A stretch of DNA of 64,000 nucleotides, from contig JAUCEF010000005.1 of the NCBI GenBank assembly GCA_033558025.1, positions 5,890,001-5,954,000 on the forward strand, in the 5' to 3' direction. The position numbers and the translations under genes were made by a program. The notes beneath the pieces are model-generated. The model did no database searches. It was not told where the DNA came from and was given only the letters and a program-made list of their open reading frames with translations. The first letter of the stretch is position 1, and each line of letters begins with the position of its first letter. This stretch comes from Phytophthora sp. 'mugwort'. Its lineage: Eukaryota; Oomycota; Peronosporomycetes; Peronosporales; Peronosporaceae. Below are positions 1 to 9,491 of this stretch, one piece after another.

Positions 1-76
1 GAGCTGCATAGTAACAACAGAGTGGGCATCAGTTACGATCTCGTAGCAAAAAAACTAATGACGCTACAGCGCGTAC

Positions 77-532
77 GAGGTCCACGTTGGCGAGCTTGTC
101 CTCCCCGAGCGCCTTCTTGGCAGCCCAGTCAAAGCCTCCCTGGGCGAACAGTGCGCCCAGCTTGACCCCCTTCTTGAGGTAGGGCGCCACATGCTCCAGG
201 ATGGCCGGGTGTGCGTTCGCGGGCGCCGCCACGATGACCACGTCGGACTGTGGGATGACGTGCTTGGCGTGCTTGGACACGAGGCTCAGGCGGCCGGTCA
301 TGACGCCTTTGGACTCCCAGCTACTGCCGGCCGTGCTCAGCTCCAATGCCTGCGACCAGCGCTCAGGCTGGCGTGTCAGCACCTGCACACGCACGCCCTT
401 GGATGCCAGGTAGGCGGCCGCCACATGTGCGCCGTTGCCGCCGCCGCAGATGGTGACGACACCCACAGATGCGGCGGAAGAAGGGACGTGCTGCTTGAGC
501 TCCGCGCGCGCGGTGGCAACCGAGAGAGTCAT
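77..532 (-). CDS. Opine/octopine dehydrogenase-like protein, first exon (partial)
   Basis: The ATG at 532 opens a reading frame whose residues 27-36 (TICGGGNGAH) form the glycine-rich NAD(P)-binding loop of a Rossmann fold. Further on it reads VVIVAAPANAHPAIL and FAQGGFDWAAKKALG. The NAD(P)-binding half of octopine/nopaline dehydrogenase-like proteins has this layout; such enzymes reductively join an amino acid to an alpha-keto acid. The frame stays open to 29, but homologous-looking text stops at VDL, where a GTACGC donor lies on the minus strand (GT at 76-75). I therefore infer that exon 1 ends at 77 and the catalytic C-terminal half lies left of the window. Family-level call only; the substrate cannot be told. 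Confidence 0.6.
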
Positions 533-809
533 ATCGGACAGAAGGGTGGAGGACGGACGACGAAGTCTGCTTGGACGCGAAGATCAGTGAATGACGTGCA
601 GTATGTAGGTGCTTTGCACCGGACAACTCCTCTGTTATTAGATCGATCAAAATAGCGAGGGTGCGCGCACTTATTACTGTAGTGATGGGTGGGATGTATT
701 TTAGCATGCGAAGAGGCAAAAAAAAAAAAAACTCAGGGTTGCTTGGTCGATCTACAGTTTCTTTGGTCTACAAGGACAACGCGTTGCTGTTATCAATTGG
801 GCCATCCAG
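533..809. other. Intergenic spacer with poly-A run
   Basis: This 277-base spacer lies between the start of the opine-dehydrogenase-like gene and the 3' end of the Tom70-like gene. It holds a run of about 13 A at 720-732. TCATTCACTG on the minus strand near 580-596 is a possible transcription start for the left gene. No other coding signal is seen. Confidence 0.5.
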
Positions 810-2594
810 CTAGTGGAGCAGCACCGAGGCCTGCTGGTGCGTCTCGGCCGTCACACGGATAGCGAACAGCTCGTTAAGCTCGTCCTTGCTGAAGGCGAAG
901 ACCACTGCCTTATCAATTTGCTCGATAGCACGCGAGTACTCCTGCATCGCCATGTAAACTTGGGCCAGGTGGCAGTACGCAAACTTGGAGCGCGGGCACA
1001 TCTCTACGGCCTTCTCAAACAACGCGAGCGCTTGGTGGCCGTATTCCGTGCCTTTCTGCACCAATAGGTTGCCCTGATTGATATAGGCCATCGGGTACGA
1101 TGGGTCCAGCTCGATCGCCTTCTCGAACATTTCCTCCACGGTCTTCAGGTCCACGGTGCTACCCGGAGCTTGCAGCATCTGCATGTACGTCTCGCCAAGG
1201 TAGTTGTAGATCTCTGGCACGTCGGGCGTAATACGAGCAGCTGTCGTGAGGTACTCGACAGCGCCCTGGAAGTTGCCGTTGCGCGCATGAGTGACACCCA
1301 ACTGGATATAGGCCATAGCAAAATCAGGCGCGATACTGATGCACTTCTCCAGGTCACTCAGTGCTGCCGCCATCGACGACTCATTGCTAGTTCCATCAGG
1401 GGACACGTCAATCGAATGAAGCTGGCCGCGGTGGAAGTACGCCGTAGAGCATTCCGACTTCTCAGCCAAAGCCTTGTCGAACCATTCCAGCGCCTTCTTC
1501 AAGTCCTTCTGGTCAAAGCAAAGACCACCCATGCGGATCTTGGCGAAAATGGAGTGGGGCTTGGCAGCAAGAGCCTCCTCGAACGACTTGCAAGCACGCT
1601 CGAACTCGCCGCGCAGGTGGTGGTACGTTCCGTTCTCAATTTGAGCCGTGTAGTAGGCCTCATCCTCGGGCTGCACGAACTTGCACGCAGCGTCGAGGTC
1701 CTTGGCAGCCATATCGTATTCTTTCTCCTTCTTCAACGCAAGTCCACGTTTCGTCAGCAGCAGACCGCGTTGCTGCCGGGTGTCATCTCCAGTCTCGAGC
1801 GATTCCAGTTCGGTCGTGTACTCTCCCGAGGACTTGTCTGCAACGATGTCGTTCTCGTCGTCACTCGGATGGAATGACGAGTAGTACGACGTGACGAAGA
1901 ACTGGTCGGGCAGGTAACGCGTAGGGTTCTGTTTGTTCTGCTGGGCGTCTGCGATCTCCTTGACAGTGATGTCACTATGGATGCGGCTGATCTCCTGGGC
2001 CAAGTTCTCGTCCACCTGCTCCTGCTTCTCCTCGGAGATTACCAGCAGACACACGTAGTCCACGAGAGAGCCGCGCAAGTCGCCCTTGCTGGCTCTTGCC
2101 TTGGCGCGACGCAGGTATGACTTGGGGTGGCGCTTGTCCAAATTCAGGGCCTTAGTGCAGTCGGCCACCACGTTCTCGTAGTCCTGGAGCTTTTCATAGG
2201 CTGCAGCGCGGTTCGAGTACATGACTTTGAGGTTACGGGCGTCCAGTGGCAGTTGTTGTTCGCATTTGGAGATGGCCATGGAGTAGAGTTCCACGGCCCC
2301 ATCATAGTCACCGGCCTTGTATTTCTTGGTTGCCATCGTGGCCTCCTGCTCGCCGATGTTCGTGGCGGGCGTCGGCTTCGCATCAATATTCTGGGGGGCC
2401 TCGGGGACTTTCTGTTGTTGTTGTGTCGCGGGTTCCAGCTTCGGGGCCGAGGCCACCACCTGCGGCCGCTTCACATCCTCGATCTGCTGGTGATGCTGAT
2501 GCTGGCGTTTGCGATACAGGCCAACGGCCACGAACGCGCTGATCGTGGCCAGCGACGCCAGCACCGCGAGCTGGAGGAACGCGCGCTGGTCCAT
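810..2594 (-). CDS. TOM70: Tom70-like mitochondrial import receptor (TPR protein)
   Basis: A 594-residue intronless protein. Residues about 8-26 are a single hydrophobic helix followed by Arg/Lys and His/Gln-rich residues, a signal anchor with the bulk of the protein in the cytosol. A Pro/Gln linker follows. Then come three TPRs at about 88-190 (motifs YSNRAAAYEKLQDYENVVAD and SYLRRAKARASKGD), matching the chaperone-clamp TPRs of Tom70 that bind the Hsp70/Hsp90 C-terminus. After DQFFVTSYYSSF a long C-terminal TPR array (about 270-590) matches the preprotein-binding half. Length and layout fit Tom70 of fungi and animals. On the minus strand CTTCATATTTGT near 2628-2640 resembles the oomycete Inr/FPR element about 35 bp upstream of the ATG. 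A generic TPR cochaperone is the alternative. Confidence 0.8.
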   Translation of the reverse strand: MDQRAFLQLAVLASLATISAFVAVGLYRKRQHQHHQQIEDVKRPQVVASAPKLEPATQQQQKVPEAPQNIDAKPTPATNIGEQEATMATKKYKAGDYDGAVELYSMAISKCEQQLPLDARNLKVMYSNRAAAYEKLQDYENVVADCTKALNLDKRHPKSYLRRAKARASKGDLRGSLVDYVCLLVISEEKQEQVDENLAQEISRIHSDITVKEIADAQQNKQNPTRYLPDQFFVTSYYSSFHPSDDENDIVADKSSGEYTTELESLETGDDTRQQRGLLLTKRGLALKKEKEYDMAAKDLDAACKFVQPEDEAYYTAQIENGTYHHLRGEFERACKSFEEALAAKPHSIFAKIRMGGLCFDQKDLKKALEWFDKALAEKSECSTAYFHRGQLHSIDVSPDGTSNESSMAAALSDLEKCISIAPDFAMAYIQLGVTHARNGNFQGAVEYLTTAARITPDVPEIYNYLGETYMQMLQAPGSTVDLKTVEEMFEKAIELDPSYPMAYINQGNLLVQKGTEYGHQALALFEKAVEMCPRSKFAYCHLAQVYMAMQEYSRAIEQIDKAVVFAFSKDELNELFAIRVTAETHQQASVLLH

Positions 2595-2856
2595 GTCGGC
2601 CTCACGTGTGATCTATACAAATATGAAGTTAGCAATCGTAAAGGGATGTCGAGGCGAAGTTTTTACGAAAGAGACGTAATTACCATGCGGAAGTGAACTA
2701 AGAGTGCCCATTTTAATTAAAATAGGTAGGTCAGTAGCTTTTGTACTGTAATCAGTATGACGACGTGTACTGTACTTAGTACCCATCACATTTAAGTTGT
2801 CAGCTAACATTCAGAAAATGTGTCATCACGACTAATGCCGTGCTTCGCCCGGAAAG

Positions 2857-2870
2857 CTCTGGATATTTAT
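2857..2870 (+). repeat. Short terminal-type repeat left of helicase relic
   Basis: CTCTGGATATTTAT is an exact inverted copy of 3533-3546. It is preceded by TTCGCCCGGAAAG, which resembles TTCGCCCTAAAA directly before the right copy. Confidence 0.5.
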
Positions 2871-2929
2871 GACAGGGAATGTGACCTCTTCTTTTGATTC
2901 AGACTAGCGCTTACAACGGTTGATCTTCT

Positions 2930-3345
2930 TCAATAACACGCAAGCGGTTGCTCTCTCGCAAGGTTTTCTCGCTTGGGATGAAGTACTCTTAAGAATTGCT
3001 TCGTCAGCGGAGCCATCAAGTAAAGTTGCTTTAACGTTGTGACTCGAATGACAGCCACGTAAAATGATGAACGTTGAGGAGTTCGACGTGTTGGATGTCG
3101 GAGAGGCTCGAGAATCATCTTGTCTACGGTTAGGCCTTGACACTTCTTGGTTGTTAGCGAGTATGCAGGTACCATAGGGACTTGCAAATATCGAGAGAGA
3201 TTATTTTACGTGCGACACGAGCATGTACCGGTACACGACATCCAAGACCTGCCAAATGTTCCTCTTGGCCGACTGGGGATAACTTATGCCTTTTGTTGCA
3301 GGAATGTTTTAGGTCGATTGGGTCAACATTCTCGTGCGGTAGCAC
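2930..3345 (-). pseudogene. Decayed Pif1/Helitron-type helicase C-terminus
   Basis: Two adjacent minus-strand frames give recognisable blocks. At 3345-3187 the text NVDPIDLKHSCNKRHK matches the N-DP...LCNGTR segment of Pif1-type helicases. At 3187-2930 PMVPAYSLTTKKCQGLTVDK followed by SSFYVAVIRVTTLKQLYL matches superfamily-1 motifs V and VI (hydrophobic-T-x-K-x-QG and YVA-SR). The helicase start, motif I and the Rep nuclease are missing and the frame shifts, so this is a relic. Pif1-fused helicases belong to Helitron/Helentron transposons, common in oomycetes. A host Pif1 pseudogene is the alternative. Confidence 0.6.
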
Positions 3346-3524
3346 GAATGTTGTTCTTGGATCACTGGGTCAGCATTCAGTTATTTTAGATGCAATGTGA
3401 CAGATTATCAGTTGTTTCGTCGCTTTGTTTAGAAAACTGTAAGAGACTACGTATTGGATAATTACATCGGTAACCAATTATGTGTTCATACAGGATCCTC
3501 GACGGTTCTCCATTCGCCCTAAAA

Positions 3525-3546
3525 CTCTGGATATAAATATCCAGAG
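3525..3546 (-). repeat. Terminal-type repeat/hairpin right of helicase relic
   Basis: A 22-base near-perfect palindrome: CTCTGGATAT and ATATCCAGAG with a 2-base spacer. Its right half plus spacer is the inverted copy of 2857-2870. Helentrons and Helitron2 elements have short asymmetric inverted termini and a terminal hairpin, so this may be an element end. The assignment is inferred. Confidence 0.45.
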
Positions 3547-4166
3547 AACTCGTGCCATGATGGAGGGTGGACGTTCGCCACACATATCCACAGTTCGAAA
3601 ATACCAGTACTAGGTATCGATCTAGTGTCCCAGCAACAGAAGCTCTTCCGTACCAATGAGGGCTAAATTATGACTAGCTCAACGATACACACATACTGAA
3701 TTGATGGTCGGAGATAATGAAAATATACAATCACCACGTAGTACAATACTAGACACCGACGTCCTCTCCGCCAACCATAACGTATACAGATAACGAATAT
3801 TGATGGTGGGCATCAGTCCTTTTGGTAATGCTTTAGAAATCTATTTGTAGCTAGTTACTTTTTTACACCTTTAATGAACAGATAGAGAATCAATCAGCTT
3901 GTTTTATATGTCCAGCGCACTGTGTACCGATAGTACCATATACGATAGTACCATATACGATAGTACAATGTACGGTACTGAAGCCTTTGGGGAAAATGGG
4001 CAATGATGCCCAAAATCCCATAATGGTACTATCTGATGGTTGGCCAGAGTCGCGCAATTTTGGCTGGCCACCACGAAGTCATCAACTGTGCCGGTTCATG
4101 CTCAGTATCGAAACAGTGCAGTGATCCATCGGTCGTGAGCAAGTTACCTCCTCCCTTACACCAAGT

Positions 4167-4553
4167 ATGTCTGACGCCGTCGTGAACCCCAAGGCTTACC
4201 CGCTCGCGGACGCCAAGCTGACCGTGTCCATTTTGGACCTGGTACAGCAGGCCACCAACTACAAGCAGATTAAGAAGGGCGCCAACGAGGCCACCAAGAC
4301 GCTGAACCGCGGCATCTCCGAGTTCATCGTCATGGCCGCAGACACGGAGCCCCTGGAAATCCTGCTGCACCTACCGCTGCTGTGCGAAGACAAGAATGTA
4401 CCATACGTGTTCGTGCCCTCCAAGGTCGCCCTGGGTCGTGCCTGTGGCGTGTCGCGCCCTGTGATTGCCGCCTCTATCACGTCCAACGATGCCTCGCAGC
4501 TGGGCCCGCAGATCCAGAGCATGCGCGAACAGATCGAGCAACTCCTAATTTAA
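4167..4553 (+). CDS. SNU13: SNU13/NHP2L1 (15.5K) L7Ae-family RNA-binding protein
   Basis: A complete 128-residue protein without introns, the usual length for this family. It binds kink-turns in U4 snRNA (U4/U6.U5 tri-snRNP) and in box C/D snoRNAs, nucleating spliceosome and rRNA-methylation particles in the nucleus and nucleolus. The signature is [12 protein letters not shown] (about residues 37-48) followed by [17 protein letters not shown] and the [17 protein letters not shown] block that closes the L7Ae fold. NPKAYPLAD near the N-terminus is the SNU13-type start, which sets it apart from NHP2 or ribosomal eL8. Identification is secure. Confidence 0.96.
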   Translation: MSDAVVNPKAYPLADAKLTVSILDLVQQATNYKQIKKGANEATKTLNRGISEFIVMAADTEPLEILLHLPLLCEDKNVPYVFVPSKVALGRACGVSRPVIAASITSNDASQLGPQIQSMREQIEQLLI

Positions 4554-4800
4554 GCGCCCTCGACTGATTGCTAGCAGCCTCTGTTGGTCGGTCGTGGATC
4601 CGTTGTATTCGACTCGTTGGCTACGATGCTAACGTGAGACCGCTGCCACGACGAGCCGCAAACCTTTTGATGTGCCTGTCAACCGCACAGATAAACTGCT
4701 GTAATGCTAAAACAACTCCACACATTTGCGCTGCATCCCAAGAACTCGTTAAATTGTTTCTTTTTGCTAATAAAATGCTGGTGGCGCCTTTGGCTGCAGT

Positions 4801-5676
4801 CTAGGTTGCACATAGGAGCACGTATTCGCGCGTGCTCTCGCCGAACTTGAGCACGTCCTTCTCTTTCAGCTCGACGTAACGGGAGCCCTCGATCATGCGG
4901 CCGTTGAGGAAAGTCGAGTTGGTGCTGTTCAGGTCCATGATGTACGGTCGTACCTCCTGCTCGAATCCGTCGTCTGTCTCCTTCTGGTACATCCGGTACT
5001 GCAAAACTGCGTGCTGTTTCGAGCACGATGGGTGCTCCGTTAGGATGTCAGCCACCGCCTTGTCGCGTCCAATGAGGAACGCGCTCTTGCGATGCACATG
5101 AAGCGTCGCTGCACCAGCCACACCGACGTCAGTCAGTTAGTTCAAGTACCGTGACATGAGCTCGACAATCAACGCACCGATGTTCTTGTCGTTCTTAAAC
5201 ACGTATAGCCGGTAGCGCTTAGTCGGCTCGCGTGCCTCTGGCGGCTCCGAGAACTTCATCACCACTCCGTTCTGCATGTTACCGGTCGTCTGGTCCGTGG
5301 CCAAAGCGCCCGTGAGTCCGAAATTGGGCTTCTCTACCTCCACGGGCTCTTCCTCCTTCTCCTCGTCCTCCTGCTTGCCCCATCTGTAGTACACGCCGCA
5401 AACAATTAATATACTACATATCCAGCCATAGCCGCCGCAAATGTAGCCGGCAAAATAAACGCACTGAACCAAGTGGGAGAAGTCGCGTGCTTTCTTCTCC
5501 TGTATGCGAGGCCGCGAGCGCTCGTTCTTGTCCTGCTGGTCCTCGCGTTGAGGGCGTCGCGACGGAGACCGTGAACGCGACCGGGAATGCGATCTCGTCT
5601 GCCAGCGACTGCGATGGGCCCCAGACGACGGACGCGGCGGCGAGCGCGAGCGGGAGCGAGATCGACGACGCGCCAT
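4801..5676 (-). CDS. SNIP1-like FHA-domain RNA-processing protein (three exons)
   Basis: Three exons: 5676-5465, 5383-5178 and 5108-4801, with introns of 81 and 69 bp. Both introns use a GTGCGT donor and end in CAG or ACAG. The exons sum to 726 nt (241 residues plus stop), which supports the model. Exon 1 from MARRRSRSRSRS encodes an Arg/Ser-rich tail. Exon 2 is acidic and then reads KPNFGLTGALA and FSEPPEAREPTKRYRLYVF, the strand leading into the FHA domain of SNIP1/DAWDLE proteins. Exon 3 is the FHA core: LIGRDK, HPSCSKQHAVLQYR (phosphothreonine contacts) and DLNSTNSTFLNG. Homologues act in the nucleus with spliceosomal and miRNA-processing complexes. An ATG 45 nt further upstream is possible. 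The gene is divergent from the exonuclease gene, with start codons 93 bp apart. Confidence 0.85.
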
Positions 5677-5716
5677 CCCAAACCAATGCGAGATTACAGT
5701 ACCCTCCCAAACTAAA

Positions 5717-5732
5717 TTCACTTGAAATTTGT
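5717..5732 (+). promoter_or_regulatory. Oomycete Inr + FPR core promoter candidate
   Basis: TTCACTTG followed directly by AAATTTGT matches the oomycete initiator (YTCANTYY) with its flanking promoter region (MAWTTTNC). It lies 37 bp before the exonuclease ATG, consistent with the short leaders of these organisms, in the intergenic strip shared with the divergent FHA gene. Confidence 0.5.
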
Positions 5733-5768
5733 AAGCAACAGTTCAACCCAGTACAGAACGACACCGAG

Positions 5769-7590
5769 ATGGCGTACCAAGGTGCCTTCACTGAGCAGCA
5801 GGAGACGCTGGCGCACTTGTTCGAACAGGTGAGGCTGGAGGACGCACTCCAACATATGCGCGAGTGGGACTCGGGCAGGCTGCGGGCGGAACTGGCGCTG
5901 GCCTTCGCGTCGGTGCCTCAGGCGCCCTCGTGCTTCCTGGAGTGCGTCCGTCTCTATGGTCAGCTACCGGACAAGCACGTGGCCTTCGTCTCACACTGGA
6001 TCGAGGCCGCTGTGGCCTGCATGAAGCTCCGCTCGGACTCACAGGTATCCCCGGGCGATAGTCTGCTGGCCGGCTCCATGCTTCCGGCCTTCAAGCGCTC
6101 GCGGATGCCCTTCGTTGCCGACTTCGCGCTCGCCTACCGCGTGGACGTAGAGGTTCTCGCCGCCTTCTGCTCGCTGCTCATCAACATCCGCGTAGGACTG
6201 GCTGCACAGTTCATGGAGTGCCTGAAGATGAAGCATCTGCTGCCGATGGACGCGGTGCTGGAGGCTGTCATCAAGCAGAAGGACTTCCGAGCGGGTGACA
6301 CGTTCGTCAAGGACCATAAAGAGAACCAGCAAATGTTCGTGCAGATGTTGATCGACAACAATGTGCAGGATAAAGTGATCAAAAAGAGACTCTCGCTCTT
6401 TAAGCTGAAGGCCAGCGCCTTCCCAGTCTACTTTGAACGGTGTGTTGTCATAGTGTTTAAAGGACCAGAGGTCTCAACTTGAGTGGCTTAACGAGTTATT
6501 GTATGTGTTTGTATTATTTTACAGCCGACAGAAGGCCACACTGAGGTTCCTGGTGTATTCGAAACTGTACGAGCAGGCGCTAGAGTTTGCTGAGAGCTCC
6601 GAACCTCTTAAGTTTTATGCTTGTAGAATGATTATCCGACATGCCGGCGCGCACGATCCAGCCACAAAGCAGTTCATTTTCCGAGCGGGTCTAGCAGAAA
6701 AGTTTCCCGATGTTGATACGAGTGCAGAAGAAGACAAGACTTTCAAGAACCAGGACGATCTCCCTCCGCTTGACACATGCCTGTCGCTGGTTGATGCCAT
6801 CGGTGAAGCTAATATTATTTTCGTGGATACTCCAACGGCGCTGCAGGCATGTGTGGATCACCTTCTGATGCAGCCGACTATTGGATTTGACTCAGAGTGG
6901 AAAGCAGTGCATCTTTCAGCTAGCTCAGACGAAGCCCCTGCGAAGTGTGCACTCCTACAGCTAGCCTCCCGCGAGAAGGCGTTTGTTGTGGATGTGGTGG
7001 CACTGTATGAGCATGGAAACATCTTAGCTCCACTCTTTCAATCGAAATCGGTGATTAAGCTCGGCTTTGATACAAGAGGGGATGTGAAGGCGATTCGCCC
7101 CTTTCTGACGGGTGGCTATGCCACTGACAACTTCATATCGATGTTAGTCGACCTGCAAGCAGTCACACGAAAGCTTCCCATCGTTAAGGGGACTGCTGCT
7201 TCTAAAGGCAAATCTGATGGAGTTGATAATGAAGGTAAGGACAGCAACGACAGCGGCAAGAGTTCGGCAGCAAACAGCAAGGCGCCAAGATCCGAGACGA
7301 AGCCCAAAAAGTGGAAAAACAAGCGCAACAAGACCAACGAAAATGATGCTACTGATCAGTCCTCTCGCTTGGGCTTGACAGCCATAGCAGAAACCTGCTT
7401 GGGTCTGCCACTAGATAAGCGTGTGCGAATGTCAGATTGGGAGCGGCGCCCACTTACACGAGCTCAACTTCACTACGCCGCTCTGGATGCACACGTGCTA
7501 GTTCAGATTTACTACAAGATGCAAGAGCAGCATCCAGTTGACACATTTGACACGGTCTTGAAACGGTGTACGCAGAAGTATGTCAAGTAA
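5769..7590 (+). CDS. Mut-7/EXD3-like DEDDy 3'-5' exonuclease (two exons)
   Basis: Exon 1 is 5769-6439 and exon 2 is 6525-7590, joined over an 85-bp intron (GTGTGT...TTACAG) to give 1737 nt, 578 residues. The junction reads E-R-R-Q-K and keeps frame. Residues 1 to about 320 are helical, like the N-terminal half of Mut-7/EXD3 proteins. The exonuclease fold follows: IGFDSEWKA (D346, E348), KLGFDTRGD (D406) and HYAALDAHV (Y541, D545), the complete DEDDy acid set of the RNase D/WRN group. A Lys/Asn/Ser-rich linker of about 55 residues interrupts the domain before LGLTAIAE. The ATG at 5769 (MAYQGAF) was chosen because the upstream extension overlaps the FHA gene. Homologues trim small-RNA or mRNA 3' ends; the exact substrate here is unknown. 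Confidence 0.85.
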
Positions 7591-8209
7591 CGCATATGTC
7601 AACGCTTTTAAAAATGTTTGTTGGCTGAAGGGAAACTACACTCTAGCACGTCCGTTTAAGACCTATCCGTGGCTCGTGGGTTGATATTCCGCTTAATGCT
7701 TGCAAGCAGTGTTGGAAAGGGGAGGCGGACTCCGATTTGTAGACACGTCGAGAATCGATAATACGTCGCCCTGTACCTCCTTACGTTGCCATTAAAAATT
7801 GGAGATACAGAATTCTTTCGCCCGTCATTACCTGAACTATGTCCCCCCTTACAATTGGTGCGGGATATTGAGAATTGTAACCTTATTTGACGATTTACCT
7901 CGTGGGCTCGATGATGAACTTCACTTTGATGGTATTCGTCTGCCTGACGATGGAATTATCGCTGCATGGGAGTGGGGGGGGGGGGGCTATCCTTAAGCGA
8001 GACTGCTCGAACTCTCATATACAAAGGTGTTATCGCTGTGCAACCAGTCTTGCGACGTCATGCAGCTTGAGTGCCGCTTCTCGCCCCGTGTCGTACATCA
8101 TCCTTATGCACGAAATAAATAACTGAATCTGTGCACAAGCAACAATAAATATGGAGAACTCGTGTGAATTGCATTCGCTTGCGAGTTACTGCAGACATGC
8201 ACCGCGGTT
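7591..8209. other. Non-coding interval with poly-G run
   Basis: Nothing coding is recognised. A run of about 13 G at 7973-7986 is the only striking feature. Confidence 0.5.
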
Positions 8210-9360
8210 TTGCCATATTCTAAGTTCACCATGAGGAAGAGTAGCATGTCGAGCGCCATCCTCGGTGCTCCGTCATTAATTCGTCACGATAGGGATCCCC
8301 GCTTCATGAGCGAAGTTTTCCAAGCGTTTGCTGTGTTGATGCAGTCGGGGTCAAGAGCAACGCTGAGTTACTTCTCTCAAGCTAAGGTCAACAAGAACGC
8401 TCAGTAAAGACGATGATCCAGACTATCCGTGTATATGTAGAAGACCCGCTGCAAGCCGACTGGGATGACATAGCTGAAAGAATGGTACCTGCATAAACAA
8501 CTCAAGCGAAATAACTCGACGTGAACACTCTTCTACTTGGTGCATGGTTGGGACGCCCAGTCCACGCTCAAAGCGATGACATCAACTATCAAAGCTGACT
8601 CAGTCAACTCAGCAGATGCTGTTCAATGTCGTAGAGAAACCAACCGCCAACAGGAAATCGCGTTACGACTTGCTACATAATACCAGATGGCGAAGAAAGC
8701 TCGGCGAGCCGAAGAACATAACGCTCGTCTTGGTAAAAGATAACGTGAAAGTATCCCGAACTCAGCTATCTCTTCCTGGTTGGGGGAAACATGTTAGCCG
8801 AGTCGGCTAGGGGCCAGAAGTCTTTGTTCAAAGAAGGAGACCAAGTGTGGTTGTTTATGGAACGTATCAAGGCGGGTTCGAAGAAGAAACTGGTTCATAC
8901 TGTAGGTAGCATGGACCGTTTCGAGTAAATAAGAAGGTCGAAGAATTTGCATACGAACTGGAGTTTCCCGACAAGAGTGGTTATCGGTTTTATCCAGTTA
9001 CATGTATCTCGGCTGAAGGAGGTGTCTCAACCGGGGAGAAGACCAACTGCTCGGCTTGTGGACGAACTCAGCGAAGACCAACGTTTCGATTTCGATAAAA
9101 ACTCCTTCCAGAAGATAGCTAGGAAGTTGACGAAAGTGTCGACCAATATGAAGTACAAGCAATCTTGGACGACGATATGCCGTTATCAACTAGCACCAAC
9201 AGAGCTCAGCGGTTGTTCTAAGTCAAATGGGTCGGATATGACGTGCCGACATGGGAAATACTTACGAATTTGTCTTACGGAGGTTTATTGTTTGACTACT
9301 TACGACAAAAGAAACGGGAGAATCGTCTGCAGATGGTGCAAGTGGCAGACAAAAATTAGC
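8210..9360 (+). pseudogene. Ty3/gypsy integrase plus chromodomain relic
   Basis: Plus-strand fragments in shifting frames reassemble in order the end of a Ty3/gypsy polyprotein. LIRHDRDPRFMSEVFQAF at about 8275-8330 is the second catalytic Asp region of the integrase core. Next come SRATLSY and a block like the SYRPQ...QE segment, then integrase C-terminal text (EGDQVWLFMERIKAG, about 8840-8880). Finally ILDDDMPLSTSTNRAQ and FEVKWVGYDVPTWE (about 9155-9255) form a chromodomain. Frameshifts and stops throughout make it non-functional. No LTR pair was identified. Confidence 0.65.
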
Positions 9361-9491
9361 ACTACGGTGTCACATGTTGGACCACCGGGTGACCATAATT
9401 CTGGCCTGGTAGGATGGAGAAAACTACTAAATTACATGATTGTATATGAATGAAATGAAGTTGGGGGAACTCAGCTGAGACGCTACAACTA
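9361..9491. other. Spacer between two decayed repeats
   Basis: Short stretch between the integrase relic and the coiled-coil relic; nothing recognised. Confidence 0.4.

Larger units (their letters stand above)
2595..4166. other. Gene-poor interval between TOM70 and SNU13
   Basis: About 1.6 kb without an intact gene. It contains the helicase relic listed separately (2930-3345) with its bounding short repeats. Near 3941-3975 GATAGTAC(C/A)AT(A/G)TAC is repeated about three times. The remainder is AT-rich, and I see nothing coding in it. Confidence 0.6.

Noticed and set aside
5487..5768. Upstream extension of the exonuclease frame to 5487
   Set aside because: It overlaps the first exon of the FHA gene on the other strand. 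The ATG at 5769 follows an Inr/FPR match and gives a normal N-terminus.
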